Program-made: the position numbers and the translations under genes | DNA from: Cylindrodendrum hubeiense | Taxonomy: Eukaryota; Ascomycota; Sordariomycetes; Hypocreales; Nectriaceae | Direction of reading: 5' to 3' | Assembly (NCBI GenBank): GCA_014621425.1 | Contig: JAANBB010000149.1 | Span: 18,206-82,205, forward strand | DNA: 64,000 nt | Notes under the pieces: model-generated | What the model was told of the DNA's origin: nothing | What the model saw: only the letters and a program-made list of their open reading frames with translations | Databases searched by the model: none | Part shown: positions 1 through 11,582 of the stretch, one piece after another | Position numbering within the stretch: the stretch's first letter is position 1 | Layout of the letters: each line of letters starts with the position of its first letter

Positions 1-797
1 AAAGATGTTGATGATGACAATCAAAGCCAAGAAAACCTTTGAGATGTTAGTGTCAACTGTAATGATTCAAGACTGGGGTTGTATTGGCTTGGCGGTCATG
101 ACTTACGCTAATCCAGATGGCGACGCTTGTATCCGGTGCCCAGTATTGAATGACAGTGCCGCAGACTGTGAGTTCAAGTGGCAACACAAAGGCCCACTGC
201 ATAACATAGTTCCAACCCATAGCGAAACCCCAAGACGGATCGACGAAACGGTTGGCATAACTGAATACATGGTTAGTAATTGAACTGGTACAAAGGGTCG
301 ACCATGATTGACTCACGTATAGAAACCACCGGAAACGGGGTACATGATAGCGAGTTCTCCCAGAGCGTAGACAACGTTGAACATCATGACACCCATGATG
401 AGGAAACCAATCAACACGGAGCCAGGGCCACCAGTGTTCAAGGCACCACCACTACCGACGAAGAAACCAGCACCAATACTATTCACACAGTCAGTAAGGG
501 TGTCCTGCATTGTACGAGTCGCGTGCCATATAGCATTGACTCTTTCGAGGGTTGGGAAGTCACTGACCTGCCACCGATGGCAATCATGTTGAGATGGCGA
601 GGCTTCATGGTGCGCTCCAGCTCGACGGTGCCGGAGCCATGGTCCTGGTGGGCGCCGAAAGAGGCCAGGTTGAGTCCATTGCGAGTGGCCCAAGACAGCT
701 CGGGCTTGGTGGTTGACTCGTGGGATCCCACCTTCTCGTCGCTGGTGCGAGAGTCCGGGACGACCGCGACCGGGGCTTTGTTTTCGATGTCCGCCAT
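1..797 (-). CDS. Amino-acid permease, APC/YAT family (5' part only, cut by window edge)
   Basis: Probable plasma-membrane proton-coupled amino-acid permease. The model is complement(join(1..36,107..260,317..478,568..797)), giving 194 codons before the window ends. The start is ATG at 797 (MADIENK), followed by a hydrophilic cytosolic N-terminus. Joining the exons restores the family's first helices: the GGSIGAGFFVGSGGAL loop of TM1, ALGELAIMYPVSGGFYTYA of TM2, WGFAMGWNYVMQW, and a helix continuing VFLALIVIIN at the edge. The three introns are 89, 56 and 70 nt. The first two carry GTCAGT and GTGAGT donors, and the third has a CTAAC branch site before its acceptor. All phases are compatible. 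Family membership follows from these motifs. The substrate (general, basic or dicarboxylic amino acids) cannot be told from this fragment. The C-terminal two thirds lie outside the window. Confidence 0.88.
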
Positions 798-2676
798 GGT
801 TGTTTCGGAAGCCAAAGACTCGAAGTGATTGAATTGCGACTGTGAAGTGAATGATCGGCACAAGCAGGAACGCAGGTATAACTTCTTATAAGTGTTTCGC
901 TGGGTGGCATGCGGGGGTTCACAAGATACCACCCCTAATATCAGCCTTGAATGAATGCGGAAGGTGATGGAGCATGGGGAAGCACAAGGACGTAATGTGA
1001 ATGACAGCTGCAATCCTATCTGGCTTTCGAGAAGTGTTCCACGGCTAAGACGGCAACTCCCTGGCAGAAAAAGTGGCACTCTAAAACACACGGCGGGCAT
1101 CCCCGGATCCACCGGCACGAACACACACGCAACTTGATTCGAATTTCCTGGGGTACAGAGACACGAGGCCACCCAACAGAGCTCCGCCGTAATGCACGTT
1201 CCCATTTAACAAAGATAAGGACTTTCGTGCTCGGAAGACGGATCTCCTCGACGCTCCAGAGGGCGAGCCCGTGCAGGATCCGGATGCCTATGTGGGGCTT
1301 GGGATGGTGTTGTGTACGCGTCACGAGTTTGCAGCTCCCCAACGTGCTACAAACCGGCGGTCCCCAAGAGGAAGGTCTCTGGAAGTGACCTGCTGGCCTG
1401 GCAAGCCTGGATAAGCTAGAGTATTTGAATGTGATGGGGGTTGTTTGAAGCCAAGCGGCGATGCTAGCAGGACGCACCACACCCTCCGGGATGGGAAACG
1501 AGGGCGCTAGCTACACGATCTGCAACGCCACGCGCTCATAGTACGTGGTAAGCTCATAAAACACGGCGAGCACCCCTACTGGGCGAGTTGAATATGAAGT
1601 CGCCAAATCTCCCTTCCCCCTCCAGATCGCGACCACCAAGAGGGCCCGAGCCTGTGGGCTCTAACCTTAACGCTGCGGGATCTGTTGTTATCTCACGGGG
1701 GGGGCCACTCGCGAGAAGATGGAGCAATGGAGCATGAACCCGGGCGCATTTCCCTGGATTGGCTTGGAGAGAAGATACAACCTTAATTGTTTACGCACTA
1801 GATCCCTTATCCTCTCCTTGCAGACGCCCGGCCGGCCCATAGAAAGGCCTCCATTACCCATTTATTACCCATTTATTACAGATCCAGGTGGAGTGGCGCG
1901 CCCGTTATTGTCGCCATTTGTCGTCGCCATGTGTCGTCGCCCGCTGGGCCACTCGAGCCGGGTTAAATCCGCCCATTCAGCCCCATCGAAGCGTCGATCT
2001 GCCCCACACCGATGCGGGCATCCCGAGCCGCCTTGGCAAACTTGGCAAAGCTTCTCTTGGAAGGATTGCAGCCAGAGGCACAAGTGTGCAGACGACCCAT
2101 GCCGCATCTCCACAGCACCGGCCATCCCACTGATAGAGATGATAAGCTACCACTCTACAGCAGACACACTGGCTGACTGGCATACACACGGGGCGATACA
2201 ATCCCTGGACGCCTCTTATCAGTCCGCCCGCTGCCCGCTTGGACTCTGGGAATCTCACGACCCAACAGGCCGCTGCCGTCAGAGGAGCAGGCCCACATAA
2301 CTGCGACGACATCGGCCAATATATCTGTGTCGCTGGGATGCCCGATGGGTCCTACAGCTTGGTGTATGGCGCAGCACCACGTTATTTCGCCGACGGGCTG
2401 ACCGAAGCAAATGGCATTGCCACCGTTATCAGCTATCAATGGGGGTTTTCATCACGACAACAGGCTCTGCTGATCGCAACAATTTTGCCATTCCGCATAT
2501 CCGTGTGTTTTTGTGAGAGCCGCATTCGGGGAGCCGCATTCAGGACAGGGTTGAGCCGCCCGGCCACAGCCCGGTTAAGCTGCCTCATACAGCCAAGGCA
2601 GACGCAACCTGCGATAGCCCCCTGTAGCTGGACAAATTGTACATGACAATATGTCCGAACTCTTGGCAGTTACCAT
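798..2676. other. Intergenic, nothing recognised
   Basis: About 1.9 kb upstream of the permease start. Open frames here are short, lack recognisable motifs and do not join through plausible introns. An 11-nt direct repeat (CCCATTTATTA) occurs twice near 1857-1880. The first few hundred bases presumably hold the permease promoter. Confidence 0.5.
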
Positions 2677-3570
2677 TTATTTCGCCTCCGATAGCGGTCC
2701 AACCCCACCGTCTATGTCGTGCGTTACGCACCCCACATCGATATGCCCCCCTACACCACCATTATTACTTACAAGAATTGGTGTTTGAAAGTAGTTGGCC
2801 GGTATTGGCAAGCCTCACATTTCTTCCAGGCGTTGAAGAATATTCTGGCGCAGTCGTCCGAGTCTTTGCCCAAGGGATACCAGACACTCTGCGAGTCATC
2901 CTCACCGACCCAGCAATCAATCCAGAAAAGCGAAATTTGGCAACCGCCAGTAAAACCGTCTGGTTCAACAGACCTGTATTCGTATTCGAACTCGGAGCCG
3001 TCGTTGCATCATAGTCATAAGTGACAACATAATAAGGTGCGAGACATTGTCCTCACGTAACTTTCCCCGATTACAGTGTGCCCTTGAAAATCACTCTCCA
3101 GGTTGGTTACACCTTTGATCATTGATTTTCTTGGCGTCACCGTTTTTGTTGGTTTCGCGGCCGGTGAAGTTGTGTTGGTTGGCTTCGAAATTGTCGATGA
3201 GGTTGACTTAGTTGGCTTCGTGGGTTTTTGACCACGTTGTTTTGCTTGGCCTCGCAGATGTCGAAGTTGAAATGCTTGAGAGAATGGTGCTTGCTGATGA
3301 CAATAAGACTTCACATAAATCTCCCTCTTGGCGACGGTCTTGTGACGAATCCGGGCTCCACTTGCAAGCATTCTTTGTCAGATCGACGCCATTGAAAATG
3401 CCAATGGCTTCCGCCTCTTCGTAAGTGAGACAACCCTTGTCCCAGACGGGAATCGGAAGAATACCCATTTCTAGGTGCAAATATTTGCTGCACGCCTTTC
3501 TCCTTGTCCACATTCGAGTAAGGTCTATCGTCTGCGTTGGGTTACTCTGGGGCCAATGCGCCGGCGACAA
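2677..3570 (-). pseudogene. Broken gene for a Cys-containing, Lys/Pro/Thr-rich protein, probably secreted
   Basis: On the minus strand three coding-like blocks lie in order but in different frames. Block 1 (about 3570-3230) has spaced cysteines (KACSKY, KGCLTYEEAEAIGIFNGVD, KNACKW) and ends in a Ser/Thr-rich stretch. Block 2 (about 3228-3090) is a repetitive linker with KPTKPTKST, SKPTNTTSPAAKPTKT. Removing one base from the run of five T at 3225-3229 would fuse blocks 1 and 2 through ...TTWSKPTKPT. Block 3 (about 2966-2677) reads SVEPDGFTGGCQISLFWIDCW ... DDCARIFFNAWKK. Through a 68-nt GTGAGG/TAG intron (2751-2818) it then continues WGHIDVGCVTHDI to a stop at 2677. The join of block 2 to block 3 is unresolved, and no signal peptide start was found. 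The layout resembles a secreted fungal protein with a mucin-like linker. Whether it is a chitinase tail, an effector or something else is not established. Confidence 0.38.
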
Positions 3571-6396
3571 GGAGATAGGACTTGTAAGATTCGTCGCTCT
3601 CTGCGCCGAATTTTGCTGTTCAACTATCTATCTTCTGGCTACCATTGTTTCCTGATCCAGTAACTACCAGATAGCCCTTTGTACTCATCACGTCCATAAT
3701 AAACCCTCGTATTTTCATAAATCCGATCGAGTCGTTAAAGTCGCCGTTAGCTTAATGTGCCCCACTCCGCTCCCGTCTTAGACGGAGTAAACCAGAACGA
3801 GGATAGTAAATTACCATAAGTACAATTCCAAATTTCTCGCCATTGGACCCCGGTACCATCTTATTCGGGGTGCTAGGGTCGGTGTTCTGGCATGAGAGAT
3901 AACCATGCTTGGGTTCTGAATCTTGATAAACAAGTTCAACTGTCGAGTCCTAGCAGGATAGCTTATCGTTGTCACAGTGCTCCAGCACAGAGGTAACCTA
4001 GGGAATAATAATTAGAAGTAATCAGGACATGTAAGGAGTCGAAATTACATATAGAAGCTTACTGAACTCGTCAGCTTGGGAAATGGTTATCGGCATTCTC
4101 CAGAATAGGACACCAAACAAATCTTTTTTGGAGGCATAGATGTTAGACATATCCTCAAAAAAGCTTTCAGTTCTTCCTCCACTGAGACATAAATACCGTA
4201 TGAAGTACTAGCAATGCACATCTCTCCTTTTCTGTCTCACATCCGCCTTCTGGTTCAGGTGGAAAGGTAGGGATGTGGAGATATTATCCAGACGCTTGAC
4301 GCTGTCAGCGTCTCAGAGGCGGTTGTGTTTCTATCTGGCCATGTGGCTCCCCCATCTCTCCGATTTCCAATCTCCAGATATGGTCCCGACTTTACGTAGT
4401 CATCGTTAAACCATCTACAGTGCACCTCGAATGGAATAGTTGGTCAACTAATTGGGCATGGATAAACGGGGCCTTTTTAATGATGGTTCTGGGATAGATA
4501 GCGCGGGCCATAGTGAAATGAGCTTGGGGTTCAGTCTTAGCAAGATGAGAAGTCATATGAAGATTTGGGTGATGGTGGGTGAATTGAATGAGGGATGGGA
4601 ATAAAGCGATGTTGTTAGTTGGTCGTGGGTGTGGCCATTAAGGGATTAGGGGACTTGCTGCCAGCGAGTGGGCCCCCAGGTTGATGGATCCGCCGCAGAT
4701 GAAACTCCAACTAAATCCCGCCCTCACACTGTCTGTCTGTTGGTAGGTACAGACGTACGCGAAGCTACCCCAGCCTGCAGCTATTCCCTGTAGGCACAGA
4801 CACATTGCTTGTTTATCACACTCTGGGGTCCCATTCTTTCATTTTAAATACGAAAAGCCACACGCACCACCATTAACGACCGTCAGCTCACCCCTGCTTG
4901 TTGTTACCTGTAAACAGCCACCAAATCTTTTGGTCCATTGTTGTCTCCCAACCTAAAGGCGAACAGTTTTAGAAAAACTTGGGCAGCGATATTGAAGCAA
5001 TACGACTAAAGAAGGCAGCAAAAGATCTCACTCTCTTGGTTCAAACTCACCGCTTTGGCAGCTTTGCAGGCTTGGGAAGGCTGACCGAATCGCTCAACAA
5101 TGGACAGTTTACCCTATAGCGAGGAGTGTGATCAACTACCTCAGGCTGATGTGCACAATTTTAGCCACCTCGTATTTATCTACTCAGCGTACTAGCAGCT
5201 CCCATGGCACATTATTGAACAGAAATCTGACAGCAGGTTAAAAACATGCAGGCAGTCAAGCATTAGCTGCAAAGGGACATCATTTCATCCCAGGCGATAA
5301 GCTCCACTACACCCGGTCAGACGTCAGAAAAAAGACTTCGTGAGATAATTATGTAGTAAGTGAAACCTAAAAAAAAGCGATTGACTTCTGATATCTATGT
5401 GAGAGATGAGTTCAGAGTCGAGGCAAAGGATTGAGATATGATGCACGTATCCAGGGTTAGAATGGTGAACTCAAGGGAAGAAAAAGAGGTGCTGTCGAAC
5501 TGGCCCGTTTTTTCCTCAATTTTTTATAAAAGAGATTGAGGGAGGGATATGGGTCAAAGACCCCCAGAGATAAATCCCAAATCACGCTGCATTTACTACG
5601 GCGCCTTCATGTCACTGTTGGTTAGTACACAAGCCCAGCCGAGTCTGCATTTGTGGCCTGCAGCTAGACCCCCATATCATCGTCTCGCGGCAGCTGTAGG
5701 GTCGGTTGACTTCCGTGAGTTCAGCTCCGTGCTGAATAGCAGGGGTACTAGCTACAGCTTCGACTGAAGGACCCTGGGGTTGCCCCTGGAAGCATTGGGC
5801 GACCGTCTTCGGAGGTGTTTAAGCATGACGTACTTCATAAAACATCGCATGTGAGAATGTACAGTGCCATGACTAATAAATCACAATGTAAAACCTGTTG
5901 ACGGATCACTGAGCGGATGGCACTCGAGATGCAATACCTAATGCACAGAAGTACCCTGTGACTAATGGTAATTGAGAATCATCATAGCGGCACCGACTAC
6001 ATTTCAATATCCGTGGACTGGTGTACAAACATCAGAGGCAAGCCGTTCGGCTTGATCAGCCATGTCATGACTCTCAAGGTATGATATCAGTCAAAGTCAT
6101 GTATCGTTAAGGTTGTTCATTCAACTGTTTTCCAGCGGATTCTAATTCCGCCATGATTCCATAACCTGGCACGAGCAGGTAACAGTGGTATTCCTCCTCT
6201 GTACTGGGTATCGTCATATAAACCTGCTCCTGTCTCCTTTGTTTAGACCCGTCATTCCGTCTTTCAGCGTACGCCTGTCTTAACTGGAAAGCTCAACAAC
6301 CTAAGCGCCGTAATGAAACTAAAATGTCACCGTAATGATCATCCCGTAGATATACCCAAACCAAAAAATCCAGACACCCGCGTTTTTAGTAGACAT
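3571..6396. other. Gene-poor, visibly AT-richer intergenic stretch
   Basis: 2.8 kb with no coding region longer than about 70 codons and no motif I recognise on either strand. By eye it is AT-richer than the gene block to its right. It could be decayed transposon or accessory DNA, but no terminal repeats, target-site duplications or transposase motifs were seen. Confidence 0.5.
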
Positions 6397-8576
6397 CTAT
6401 AACCGTGTCTGCGAGCTGTGTGGAAACATATGTGCTCTTTCTAGGCGGATTCGTGCTGCTTCGGTCCCATCATCGCGTACAGGTTCCTGAAACCATGGGT
6501 GAAGTAACGCTTCCTTCGCCGTAATGCGACGAGCGGGGTCGTATACGAAGATCTTTTGAAGCAGATCGAGAAAGTTTTTCAGAAAACTGTTGTTCTTGAT
6601 GGGAATGATCTCCTGTGTTTGAATAAGCATCATGTCCCAATATAAAAATGCGAATGTTGGGGCGTACATCTAGCCGCTTCATGGTTCTCACGAATCTTCT
6701 TGAAGCTCGGTTTGTGTCAGGAGTTGGATAGTTGAGGCGAAAGCGCTTGAAGTAGCTGTTGGCCATTAGTCGACTGAAAAAATAAACATTTCCCGCCACA
6801 GGGTTGCAAGGGCCATGGCTGAGAGGAAAACATACCTGGCTGCATTGTTGCTTCTGGAGGACATCCTGTTGACTTTACGCACCAACTCCGTATCGATTTT
6901 CAAGTCAAACACGGCTTCCATCAAGGCCAAATGCTCAACGTTGTCATGTGTTTGGAATAACGCGTCACCAGTGAAAAATTCCACGAGGATGCAACCGATA
7001 CTCCAGATGTCGCAGGGGAAGGACCATCCAAGCCCGAGTATGATCTCGGGAGCTCTGTAATGACGCGTTGACACGACAGAGGAGTGGTACTCATCCTGGA
7101 ATGTCGCCGATCCAAAGTCAATCAGCCTGATTTCGGGGTTCAAAAGAACCTTGCGGTGTTCAGCCTGGCGTCCCGGGGATGTCCGGGATGAGGGAATGGT
7201 GCGGTTGTAGGTGAAGGTTTGGTAGGACGCGTCGCAGAGGAGAATGTTTTCCGGTTTTAAATCCGTATGGATCAGTCCCAAGTCGTGGACAACTAGAGAC
7301 ATTGTCAGAATCGTGACACAATAGTCAAGACAAGCGTCAAAACTTACAGGCGACGCTGGTCAAGAGCTGTTTGGCGAAGCTCTGGATATGGCTGTTTGGG
7401 AAGGGCACAAACCCATTCCCCTTGAGATAATCGAAAATGCTAGAGTCGAGCAGATTCATGACGAGACAAGTGTGACCGCGGAAATCAAAACAGTCGCGAA
7501 GATGAATGCACCTGTACTTATTTTCGGCATCGTTTTGTCGGAGCGTCTGCAAAACCCGCAGCTCAATCTTGGCTGCATCGCGGTACTTTTGTACAGACCG
7601 AATAACCTTGACGGCGACCACTTCGTTGGTTTTCCCGTCAAGGGCTTGCACAACTTTGCCAAAAGTTCCTTGACCCAGGAGTTTTCGGATTTTATCTAAA
7701 CAATTGTCAGCTCATGGCCAGTAAACACCGCGGAAGAACCGACATTGACTTGTAAGATCTGCATCAGGAACAACAATGTAGTGTCCATCATCATCGTCGA
7801 TTTTCTTATCTGCCCTCGAACCCTGGTAGTTGTTAATAATTAGATAAGACGTTGTGAGACATTAAATCACTGACCGTGTGCCCGACCCTGACGGCCACAT
7901 CTTTTGCTCTCAGCACTGGCTTAGTGAGACCTTTGTATTCGATGTTGGTCCCCAATAATGACCTGGCATCTATTTCGGCAGCTCCATTCGCAAGCTGGTA
8001 TCGGGTCCTTTTCCTCTTCTGGTTAACTCGCGGGTCGGGCGAGCCTAACTGCGGTGTGGAATTTGGTTCCGGTAATCGGATTTCCGCGTGCTGGGCTTGT
8101 ACGATCTTCGCCCCAGGCCTCTCGATATAGGGCTCCTCAGTAGATTTCTTGGGTTGTGTAACTGGTTCTTCGTCGAATTTTCGTTTCCTGGTTGCGGTAG
8201 GTTTTATCGAGGGGACAATTGTGTGATAGCTCGGGGTTTGGTCTGTCGGGCGCTCCGGACAAGGCTCCGGCGTATCCTCAATGACGATGATCTCTTGGGG
8301 AAGGCCATTCTTGTAGAATTCGTTCCAATCCGGTAGCCTCGACTTATTCTGAGACGACCGAAGTTGTCTGTCACTACCGTGGTACGGATGGGGCGACTGT
8401 ATCGTAGTGCGGAGAGACGTGGACGATTCCGACGTCGAGGCAGGAAGCGTCTGGTGGTGGAGGGAGGGGTTCGATGGATCCGACAAGAGTAGGGGTGGTC
8501 GGAAGTCTTCGGGGTCGAAAGTTCTCTGGCCGAGACCATGGGTTTGAGCCTGGCGGGATGCTGCAAGCGTCGACAT
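6397..8576 (-). CDS. LAMMER-like dual-specificity protein kinase (CLK/Kns1/Lkh1 type)
   Basis: Model complement(join(6397..6612,6668..6755,6836..7292,7348..7695,7750..7822,7875..8576)), 627 aa. Residues 1-234 are a disordered basic N-terminus with possible nuclear signals ([14 protein letters not shown]). The kinase domain follows [11 protein letters not shown], which is typical of LAMMER kinases. It has the Gly loop [16 protein letters not shown] with the ATP lysine, HTDLKPEN in the catalytic loop (about 383-390), DFGSA (about 431) and a CMGC-type C-lobe ending [15 protein letters not shown]. Joining exons 2 and 3 rebuilds [15 protein letters not shown], and joining 4 and 5 rebuilds [13 protein letters not shown]. 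All five introns (52-80 nt) are in phase. The motif that names the family, normally EHLAMMERILG, reads [11 protein letters not shown] here (about 494), so this may be a divergent second paralogue. The known family phosphorylates SR-type splicing factors and affects growth and stress responses. Substrates here are unknown. Confidence 0.9.
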
Positions 8577-9683
8577 TGTGTCGTCGTCAAGGGACGAAGA
8601 GCAACGGGTTCCTCGCGCGACGACGTTAGAGTGTTGGAGCCCTCGAGTTCGCGCCGTGTCGGTCGACCGTCGGATAAACGTAGGGCCGAGAAGCGCTGTG
8701 TCCAGCTTAATCCTTCCATGGAGGGAACAATGAATGCCAGATGGTCCGTTTACAGAAGCTCCCCGTAAATGAATGCGAATGGAAATTCACTATGTGAGCC
8801 CAAGGGTTTATACGTCATTTTCCGCTGGCTGGTTCAACGGCACTGGGTATGTACACGTAGGATATTCTCCTCCGTATCACTTGCAGAGATCATGCATGTG
8901 GGCCAGGATGATTGCTGATTAATCCACCCTAAACCGGACTAGCGTATTCTCACAATGTCTTTATAATGAGGCACACCGTCCGCCCTTTTCATCCTTCTTT
9001 TTTTCTTCTTCTTTATCAAAAAGCATCCGAGCTGCCACGACCTTCATCTAGTCCCTTCGGGGTACTCCCACGGTGTCGCGTTGCCTTTCCCCTCGTGGGA
9101 AGCGCTCAGAAGAGTAAAAACCCTTGGATATAGGAAGTTTTCCGACAGAATCGTTGCTTGCAACGACATCCGTTTTCGGTCAACGCCAAGAAGGGGGGAC
9201 ATCTCATTACGAGAAACCTTTTAAATGTTGAACCTCAATCTGAGGCTCAGCCGTTGTGCAAGTCAATTGTGAACCGCCTAGTCACAGGACCAGGCGGCAA
9301 GCATGGCATCTTCGCAACATGTGTATCGCTTGTGAAGTCTTCAGTCCGTGTACTCTGGTGGGGCGCCCTGCAGAGATTTATCTCAGCCGCAACCCGTTCA
9401 GGTACCGTGCATTGTATGATGCAGGTCAGCTACGTCAATGAAGCTGCCGATTCCAAGCTGTCTTCTGAGACGCTGTCTGGTTTGCTACCACCAGGACAGC
9501 CTCAAGTCGGTGAACATATCTGCGAAATCTGCCACAGATGTGCCGCGCATGTAAACCACCTCGACCGTTCACGATGGAGGGGTTTGCCGAAATCCAGGCA
9601 GTTGCCCAAGATCGGGCTGTTTCCATTTGCTCTACAATTACAGTAAAAATTCAAACGCCTCCCAGTGGAGCCATACTAGTCCT
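8577..9683. other. Intergenic: kinase promoter and 3' flank of the small gene
   Basis: Lies between two minus-strand genes. It contains a pyrimidine-rich tract at about 8988-9018, a common element of fungal promoters. A plus-strand frame at 9158-9646 lacks an ATG near its start and has no recognisable motif, so it is not called. Confidence 0.45.
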
Positions 9684-10048
9684 TCACACTTGGAGACCAT
9701 CCTTGCCCTTGCTCCGATGCTGGTCCCTCACAAATCCCTCGATCTTCTCATCATGATCTGGTCGTTCTGGGGGTCCTGGAACCTCAGGCTTGTTGGGCTC
9801 ATTTGGGCCGCTTTGCTCGCTACCAAAGATTTTGGCAGCCGCTGGGACGTACTCGGTAACTGGACACCATGCAGGTCAGCGACCATGTCAAGAAATGGAG
9901 AAGTTGGGAACGTACTCTTTTCAACGATCGGGTTGGACTTTTCATTACTCAAGTTCGAGCGACTCTCTGCAGCTGCTCTGTCGAGCTGCTCCTTGAAAGT
10001 CTCTTGCTGAGATCCATTGGCATCTGAGGGAGTCTCTGTGGATGTCAT
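9684..10048 (-). CDS. Small conserved hydrophilic fungal protein
   Basis: Model complement(join(9684..9859,9916..10048)), 102 aa. The ATG at 10048 begins MTSTETPSDANG. Exon 1 continues QETFKEQLDRAAAESR and ends NPIVEK. A 56-nt intron (GTACGT donor, CCAG acceptor) joins in phase to ITEYVPAAAKIFG. The C-terminus reads PGPPERPDHDEKIEGFVRDQHRS before a stop at 9684. There is no membrane segment or signal peptide. The PEVPGPPERPDHD...FVRDQHRSK tail looks like that of short uncharacterised proteins in filamentous ascomycetes; this is recollection and was not checked. The function is unknown. It is transcribed divergently from the CobW-type gene and may share its promoter. The clean splice junction and the sense on both sides argue for a real gene. 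Confidence 0.72.
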
Positions 10049-10427
10049 GCTGCGTTAACTAATGGGTGAGATTCCTGGGATGTGAGATGAAAAGAACGTT
10101 GAAATGACAAAATGAGGAGGGTTTGTGCTTAAGAATCGAGGAATCATCCCCATGATCTTCAAACATGACGCCCAACTCTCGGCCTACGCAATTGATTCTC
10201 CAACTGTTGGACAACTTCGGATTCTAGTGACGTCAAGACGCAGCCGCGGGGTGATAGCGCGATAAGGACGGCTTATCTTATCTGAGACCCCTTGGTGGGC
10301 TGACTGGTGGTACTTCGTACAGTGCAACTACCAGCAGACTCGAGAGGTATTTTCATTGAGGCTTGACAAGATCAACGAGCAGTGCAAAGTGTGACCCTGC
10401 CGTGACGAATCGCGAGAGACCTCCAAG
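10049..10427. promoter_or_regulatory. Shared divergent promoter region
   Basis: 379 nt separating two divergent starts (10048 minus, 10428 plus), so both core promoters must lie here. It includes a TGACGTCA-like sequence (GTGACGTCAAG at about 10227-10237), which resembles a CRE/bZIP half-palindrome, and GATA/TATC motifs at about 10260-10280. Both are motif matches only. Confidence 0.45.
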
Positions 10428-11582
10428 ATGGCGCCCATCCCCATCACCATCATCACGGGCTTCCTGGGCTCCGGGAAGACGACGCTGATCCTCAACCTGA
10501 TCCCGCAGCTCAAGGAGCAGAATCCCGCCTACAAACTCGCCCTCCTGAAGAACGAGTTCGGCGACCTCGCTGTCGACTCGCAGCTCGCGACCAACTCGGC
10601 CATCTCTGGCGTGCAGGAGCTGCTAAACGGCTGCATCTGCTGTAACCTCGTCGGCCAGCTCGGCCCCGCCCTGGAAGAGCTTCAGAAGACTGTCTCGCCT
10701 GACCGCATCGTCGTCGAGACCAGCGGCTCTGCCTTCCCTGCGACTCTCGCCCTCGAGATCAACCGCCTTGCGCGCGAGTCGGGGAAATATGTGCTCGACG
10801 GCGTCATCAGCGTCATCGACGTCGAGAACTGGAAGGGCTACGAGGACACGAGCTACACGGCCCGCATCCAGGCCCGGTACACCGACCTCATCGTCTTCAA
10901 CAAGTGGGAGGTTGCCGGCGAAGACCGATACGAGGAGTGTCTCGACAGAGTTGGTGATCTAGAAGTCGATGTGGCCAAGGTCAAGAGTGACAAAGGCTGG
11001 GTGTCTATGAACCTCGTGTTCGGTGTCGATGGCGGGCTGGCCCAGCAGTTGACTGATGCAGAGGCGAATGGCGACCCCAAGGCGAACGGCGACCACAAGG
11101 CGAACGGCGAGAACCACAACCACGACCACAAATACGACCAGACCAACGGTGATGGGCACAGCCACGGCCACCAGGGCGAAGTGGAGGTCCTCTCTATCGA
11201 GCTCAACGGCGGCAAAGGCAGCGCCATCTCCACAGACAAGCTCATTGGCTTCCTCAACGCCGCGCCCAAGGACGAAGCCTACCGCATCAAGGCCGTCCTA
11301 ACCCTCGCTTCCACACCCTCCAACTCGGACCCGGATGTTCCCAAACCCGAGGCGAACGCTAGCGGGCGATACATCCTGAATTGGGCATTTGGCCGCTGGA
11401 TATTCACGCCCGTGGCTCAAGCCGTCCAGGAGCACGATTCCAGCAGCGACGTGACTCTACGCATGACGATGATCCTGGCGCGATATGAGAGCAACAAGTG
11501 GAAGAAGAAGATCGAGGCTGGCCAGTTCTTGCAGTTAGAGGGCGGTGACGCCAGTGGGCTGACTGTCCAGAAGATAATTTAG
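10428..11582 (+). CDS. CobW/ZNG1-type GTP-dependent metallochaperone
   Basis: Single exon, 384 aa. The ATG at 10428 opens directly on the P-loop: ITGFLGSGKTT at residues 9-19 (Walker A). The CxCC metal site of the family is present as GCICC at about 68-72, followed by the SGSAFP switch region. The guanine-specificity element appears as FNKWE. A histidine-rich insertion, NHNHDHK...GHSHGHQ, spans about residues 226-245. The C-terminal CobW_C domain ends with the RWIFTPV and LARYE region. The known family (COG0523; ZNG1 in yeast and mammals) transfers zinc to client enzymes such as methionine aminopeptidase using GTP. A zinc role here is inferred from the CxCC motif and His loop. The small gene to the left is divergent and the next gene is convergent, 202 nt away. 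Confidence 0.9.
   Translation: MAPIPITIITGFLGSGKTTLILNLIPQLKEQNPAYKLALLKNEFGDLAVDSQLATNSAISGVQELLNGCICCNLVGQLGPALEELQKTVSPDRIVVETSGSAFPATLALEINRLARESGKYVLDGVISVIDVENWKGYEDTSYTARIQARYTDLIVFNKWEVAGEDRYEECLDRVGDLEVDVAKVKSDKGWVSMNLVFGVDGGLAQQLTDAEANGDPKANGDHKANGENHNHDHKYDQTNGDGHSHGHQGEVEVLSIELNGGKGSAISTDKLIGFLNAAPKDEAYRIKAVLTLASTPSNSDPDVPKPEANASGRYILNWAFGRWIFTPVAQAVQEHDSSSDVTLRMTMILARYESNKWKKKIEAGQFLQLEGGDASGLTVQKII

Noticed and set aside
9158..9646. Plus-strand open frame of 162 codons before the small conserved gene
   Set aside because: It lacks a clear ATG near its start, has no recognisable motif, and lies in the kinase promoter flank with overlapping frames on both strands.
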